6,875 nt of DNA from Oscillospiraceae bacterium (GTDB lineage Bacteria > Bacillota > Clostridia > Oscillospirales > CAG-272), in assembly GCA_009788105.1 (NCBI GenBank), contig WQSD01000036.1:1-6875 (forward strand), in the 5' to 3' direction. This document shows, piece after piece, positions 4,626 to 6,875 of this stretch. Both the position numbers and the translations under genes were made by a program. Within the stretch, counting starts at the first letter, position 1, and each line of letters begins with the position of its first letter. Below the pieces are notes generated by a model, which saw nothing but the letters and a program-made list of their open reading frames with translations, was not told where the DNA came from and ran no database searches.

Positions 4626-5198
4626 CTACTCCGCAACGGCAGTTTCGTTGTCGTCGTTCACATTTGCGTCCTCGCCAATGAAGCCCCCGTCCATACGTGC
4701 TTCCATCCACTCGATTAGGCGGGTGCGGCTGAAGGTATATACTGTTGTTTCTGTGTATTGGACTTGGTATCCGGCGGCTACACTCGGGGGACGCGGTCGA
4801 TTGCCGAAATCGTCAAAATCGTCTGGTCCTACTGAAAATGGTGCATTTGCCGGGTACATCATATTTGGTCTGCTCGGATGAACATACCATCTGTCCACTT
4901 GTATGCGTGTAGTAAAAGTTCCGTCAAGTTCTCCACTTTCTGCCAAATTTATCAGTTCGCTTTGATTTAAGCGCAGAAACGATGCCGCTTGCCAGTCGTC
5001 AAGAAACTCGCCGAACTGCTCTTGCATATGCCCATGAGGGCAATGGACATTCACATGGGGATTGCAGTTATGGCTACGATGACCAAAGATGTTAACTATA
5101 ACAAGCAATGCAATGATTATTGTTGCGGCAATGATAAGACTGCCGATGATTATTGGGCTGGATTTGTTTGGTGATGGATGAAAGGTCGTGTTGTCCAT
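4626..5198 (-). CDS. Membrane-anchored His/Cys-rich protein with split excisionase-like HTH fold
   Basis: 190 residues in three parts. A transmembrane helix spans about 15-38. Directly after it (40-57) lies a cluster rich in possible metal ligands: His40, His43, Cys45, His48, His52, Cys53, His55 and His57. The rest resembles an excisionase/MerR-type winged HTH (HTH_17): FLDDWQAASFLRLNQSELIN and LAESGELDG (65-93), then YTFSRTRLIEWMEARM near 155-171. The wing is interrupted by about 60 Pro-rich residues. The start at 5198 has AAGGAG at 5205-5210. The stop lies 5 bp before mntA, and mntA's ribosome binding site adjoins it, so expression is probably coupled to the toxin-antitoxin pair. Topology is unclear: only a cytoplasmic C-terminus could bind DNA. 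I do not recognise a named family. A metal or redox sensor role is speculative. Confidence 0.8.
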   Translation of the reverse strand: MDNTTFHPSPNKSSPIIIGSLIIAATIIIALLVIVNIFGHRSHNCNPHVNVHCPHGHMQEQFGEFLDDWQAASFLRLNQSELINLAESGELDGTFTTRIQVDRWYVHPSRPNMMYPANAPFSVGPDDFDDFGNRPRPPSVAAGYQVQYTETTVYTFSRTRLIEWMEARMDGGFIGEDANVNDDNETAVAE

Positions 5199-5228
5199 GG
5201 GGGTCTCCTTGTGGGGGAATGTGTGAAT

Positions 5229-5322
5229 CAGCGGGCGGGCACAAAAGTCCGAAACCCGCCCCTACGGGTTTTCTGCGTTCCGTTCGCACGGGCGACCGCA
5301 AGGGTCGCCCCTACAAGACAAC
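5229..5322. repeat. TAGGGGCG-family repeat, tandem pair of hairpins
   Basis: GGGCGGG (5233-5239) pairs with CCCGCCC (5255-5261), followed by CTACGGG. GGGCGACC (5290-5297) pairs with GGTCGCCC (5303-5310) around GCAAG. The right edge CGCCCCTACAAGACAAC (5306-5322) is identical to 1136-1152. It fills most of the space between the trxB end tract and the membrane-anchored gene. No promoter is evident for the latter. Confidence 0.65.
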
Positions 5323-5341
5323 AATTTCTAAAGTTTTTAGT

Positions 5342-5386
5342 CAAGTTTTTTACAAAAAACTTGTCGGGTGTGGGCGGACAGCCCAC
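5342..5386 (-). terminator. Candidate terminator region downstream of trxB
   Basis: On the minus strand, GTGGGC (5386-5381) pairs with GCCCAC (5375-5370) around a 5-nt loop. About 20 nt further on, CAAGTTTTTT and AAAAAACTTG (5363-5342) form a second A/T-rich palindrome containing a T6 run. The GC-rich stem and the T run are separated by about ten bases, so it is not a classical terminator, but together they may stop trxB transcription before the accessory genes. Confidence 0.4.
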
Positions 5387-5388
5387 GG

Positions 5389-5445
5389 TCTTGACCTTGT
5401 GTCTTGACCTTGTGTCTTAACCTTGTGTCTTGACCTTTTGACCTT
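5389..5445. repeat. 13-bp tandem repeat, about 3.8 copies, beside the trxB stop
   Basis: The unit TCTTGACCTTGTG occurs at 5389-5401 and 5402-5414 (identical), at 5415-5427 with one change (A for G), and at 5428-5437 as a partial copy, followed by a shortened TTGACCTT (5438-5445). On the minus strand this lies directly after the trxB stop codon (5449-5451) and reads as repeats of CACAAGGTCAAGA. It is non-coding and likely variable in copy number. Confidence 0.85.
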
Positions 5446-5448
5446 ACC

Positions 5449-6378
5449 CTACGCCAAATAATGCTCGCACATTGTCGCCGCAATTGCTCCGTCTGCCGCG
5501 GCGGTGACAACTTGGCGCAACGTCTTCTTGCGAAGGTCACCGGCGGCGAACACCCCGGGAATGTTGGTGCGCATATCCTCGTCGGTAACAATATAGCCCC
5601 GCTCGGTGGTCAGCTTGCCCTCCACAAGGGCAGTATTCGGCACAAAGCCAATGAAAATGAACACCCCGAATGTGCCGTCCTCTTCGTCTGCTTCAACCTC
5701 GCGAGTTTCGCCACTTACTGTGTCACGCAGGGTCATTGACGTGAGAATCCCGTCGCCTTTTAGTTCCACAACTTCGGTGTTCCACGCAATTTCCACCTTT
5801 GGATGAGCGAAAACTTTCTCCTGTATGGCTTTTTCGGCAGTAAGAGCCTCGGTGCGGTTAAGGATAGTCACTTTGCGGGCGTATTTTGCGCAAAACATTG
5901 CCTCTTCCACCGCAGAATTGCCGCCGCCCACCACATACACCTCGAAATCCTCGAAGAATGCGGCGTCACAGGTGGCACAATAGCTCACCCCTTTGCCGGT
6001 GAATTCCGCCTCACCCGGGCAACCTAACTTCCGTGGGAATGCACCTGTAGCAACGATTACCGTCTTGCCGTGGTACTCCCCCTTTGCGCCTTTGATGACC
6101 TTCACATCACCCTCAAGGGTGAGCTCGGTGATGGTGTCGAACACCTTTTCCGCTCCAAACTTCGTCGCCTGGTCGGACATACGGGCGATAAGAGTCTGCC
6201 CCGACTCGTGCTCAATGTTGCCTGGGTAGTTCTCCACCTCGCTGGTGGTGACGATTTGTCCGCCCTCGCGCTCTTTTTCGATAAGCAGAGTGGACAGGCG
6301 CGCCCGCCCGGCATAAAGTGCGGCAGACAGCCCCGCAGGACCTGCGCCAATGATGATTACATCGTATGTTTTGTTCAT
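5449..6378 (-). CDS. trxB: Thioredoxin reductase (flavoprotein) with atypical pyridine-nucleotide site
   Basis: A full-length, 309-residue low-molecular-weight thioredoxin reductase. The FAD-binding GAGPAG is at 11-16, the redox-active CATC at 134-137, the second Rossmann motif GGGNSAVEEA at 151-160, and the C-terminal FAD motif AAGDLRKKTLRQV near the end. The usual HRRxxFRA that grips the 2'-phosphate of NADPH reads NRTEALTA (174-181), so two of three arginines are lost. This suggests altered electron-donor preference; clostridial ferredoxin-dependent flavin thioredoxin reductases also lack the NADPH motif. It reduces thioredoxin, which regenerates GrdA. The start at 6378 uses AGAGGT (6391-6386) overlapping the upstream MNT stop, only 5 bp away, so translation is probably coupled. 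A tandem repeat and palindromes follow the stop. Confidence 0.95.
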   Translation of the reverse strand: MNKTYDVIIIGAGPAGLSAALYAGRARLSTLLIEKEREGGQIVTTSEVENYPGNIEHESGQTLIARMSDQATKFGAEKVFDTITELTLEGDVKVIKGAKGEYHGKTVIVATGAFPRKLGCPGEAEFTGKGVSYCATCDAAFFEDFEVYVVGGGNSAVEEAMFCAKYARKVTILNRTEALTAEKAIQEKVFAHPKVEIAWNTEVVELKGDGILTSMTLRDTVSGETREVEADEEDGTFGVFIFIGFVPNTALVEGKLTTERGYIVTDEDMRTNIPGVFAAGDLRKKTLRQVVTAAADGAIAATMCEHYLA

Positions 6379-6383
6379 GATTT

Positions 6384-6692
6384 TTACCTCTGATAAATTA
6401 TTTTTCCTGTTTTCATGACATGGGCTACAAAGCCACTATCGTCATTTTGTTTGTCGAGCAAATGCGGTTCAATGTCAAAGCTAATGCCATGGCATAATTT
6501 CCACAGATGTGCTGATGTATCAAGCCAATCGCCATCAAATCCGTCAAAAATTACGCCAACATCAATATCGCTGTCTTTGTGTGGTGTGCCGTTGATGTGC
6601 GAACCGAAAACAATGATAGCAGACGGGGAATATTTTTTTGTAACAGCTGTTGCATAAAGGGAAACTACGTCTATAACTGTTTCTTTATCCAT
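6384..6692 (-). CDS. Stand-alone MNT-type nucleotidyltransferase
   Basis: A 102-residue protein with the GSX10DXD motif: FGSHINGTPHKDSDIDVGVI, with aspartates at the DID, and a later SFDIEPHLLD segment supplying the probable third carboxylate. This is a polymerase-beta-like minimal nucleotidyltransferase, the family of MntA antitoxins. Unlike the other MNT gene in the window, it has no HEPN toxin next to it: trxB begins 5 bp after its stop and a TIM-barrel gene ends 36 bp before its start. The start at 6692 has AGGAG at 6701-6705. It may be an orphan antitoxin, may AMPylate another protein, or its HEPN partner may have been lost. Linkage to trxB may be chance. Confidence 0.85.
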   Translation of the reverse strand: MDKETVIDVVSLYATAVTKKYSPSAIIVFGSHINGTPHKDSDIDVGVIFDGFDGDWLDTSAHLWKLCHGISFDIEPHLLDKQNDDSGFVAHVMKTGKIIYQR

Positions 6693-6720
6693 ATGAATAA
6701 CTCCTATGTTTGGATAACAT

Positions 6721-6726
6721 ATTATA
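6721..6726 (-). promoter_or_regulatory. Possible -10 box upstream of the MNT-trxB pair
   Basis: On the minus strand a perfect TATAAT lies at 6726-6721, immediately after the TIM-barrel stop and 28 bp before the MNT start codon. No convincing -35 is found at 16-18 bp spacing (TGTTTG at 17 bp), and no extended -10 TG is present. The short leader and the lack of a -35 make this uncertain. Confidence 0.3.
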
Positions 6727-6728
6727 CC

Positions 6729-6875
6729 TCAGCCGTACAACTCCAAACACCTCTTCAAGCTGTCTTCCACGGTGTCACTCTTTGCCCAATATTCCAGTCC
6801 CGCATAGCCCGAATATCCTGTGGCGTCAATGGCGGTGAACACTTCGGCATAGTTAATCTCGCCGAAATATGGCTC
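6729..6875 (-). CDS. Hydroxypyruvate isomerase-like / sugar isomerase TIM-barrel protein, C-terminal part
   Basis: Only the last 48 codons are present; the gene runs off the right edge and stops at TGA (6731-6729). The visible sequence GEINYAEVFTAIDATGYSG followed by YAGLEYWAK matches the C-terminal end of xylose-isomerase-like TIM barrels (AP endonuclease 2 family). The closest resemblance is to hydroxypyruvate isomerase, where GEINY and GxxGxEY are typical. These enzymes interconvert small hydroxy-keto acids or sugars in the cytoplasm. The exact substrate cannot be set from this fragment. It is on the same strand as, and 36 bp from, the MNT gene, so it may be the upstream member of the same transcript. 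Confidence 0.75.
   Translation of the reverse strand, partial: EPYFGEINYAEVFTAIDATGYSGYAGLEYWAKSDTVEDSLKRCLELYG

Noticed and set aside
4621..4710. mntA starting at 4710
   Set aside because: The 30 added residues overlap the upstream gene in another frame and do not look like an MNT N-terminus; the ATG at 4620 has GGAG.
5389..5445. CRISPR-like array
   Set aside because: The 13-bp units are directly adjacent with no unique spacers; this is a simple tandem repeat.
5461..6393. Plus-strand frames opposite trxB
   Set aside because: These are shadows of the strongly supported trxB frame and have no motifs or ribosome binding sites.

Overview
The window most likely comes from an anaerobic, selenocysteine-using, amino-acid-fermenting bacterium, probably a member of the Clostridia. 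The main evidence is a complete selenoprotein A gene of glycine reductase (grdA, minus strand, with an in-frame UGA) near thioredoxin (trxA) and thioredoxin reductase (trxB) genes on the same strand. Strong AGGAGG-type ribosome binding sites and many dispersed palindromic repeats fit a low-to-medium GC Firmicute. Other glycine-reductase lineages, such as some spirochaetes and Synergistetes, cannot be excluded from this window alone.

Layout, left to right. Positions 1-289 are non-coding, with a dispersed palindromic repeat and then a near-consensus promoter. Positions 290-985 (+) encode an XRE-family regulator with a TPR-like tail. Positions 986-1387 are a gene-free repeat cluster bounded by a 10-bp terminal inverted repeat. 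Positions 1388-1996 (+) encode an XRE domain fused to a VOC (glyoxalase-like) domain, with a good internal ribosome binding site and start codon at the domain boundary. A perfect 11-bp hairpin at 2042-2074 lies between this gene and the convergent minus-strand block.

In transcription order (right to left) the minus-strand block is: the C-terminal end of a hydroxypyruvate-isomerase-like TIM-barrel gene (6875-6729, partial); a lone MNT nucleotidyltransferase (6692-6384); trxB (6378-5449); a tandem-repeat and palindrome tract (5448-5199); a membrane-anchored His/Cys-rich protein with an excisionase-like fold (5198-4626); mntA (4620-4315) and hepT (4328-3981), a type VII-like toxin-antitoxin pair; a possible 17-codon ORF (3970-3917); a DUF4177-like gene (3880-3629); trxA (3535-3215); a DUF2007-like membrane protein (3088-2705); and grdA (2592-2128).

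TrxB reduces TrxA, and TrxA reduces GrdA during glycine (or sarcosine/betaine) reduction, so these three genes form a functional redox chain. In known grd clusters trxB and trxA are adjacent and are followed by grdE, grdA, grdB and so on. Here a toxin-antitoxin module, several small genes and repeats lie between trxB and trxA, a DUF2007 gene sits where grdE would be expected, and no grdB, grdC or grdD follows grdA. TrxB lacks most of the usual NADPH-phosphate-binding arginines and TrxA has a GCAPC active site, so this redox chain looks specialised. The most notable points are the recoded UGA, the split grd locus, the TM/His-rich gene linked to mntA-hepT, the lone MNT gene coupled to trxB, and the XRE-VOC fusion with its internal start.
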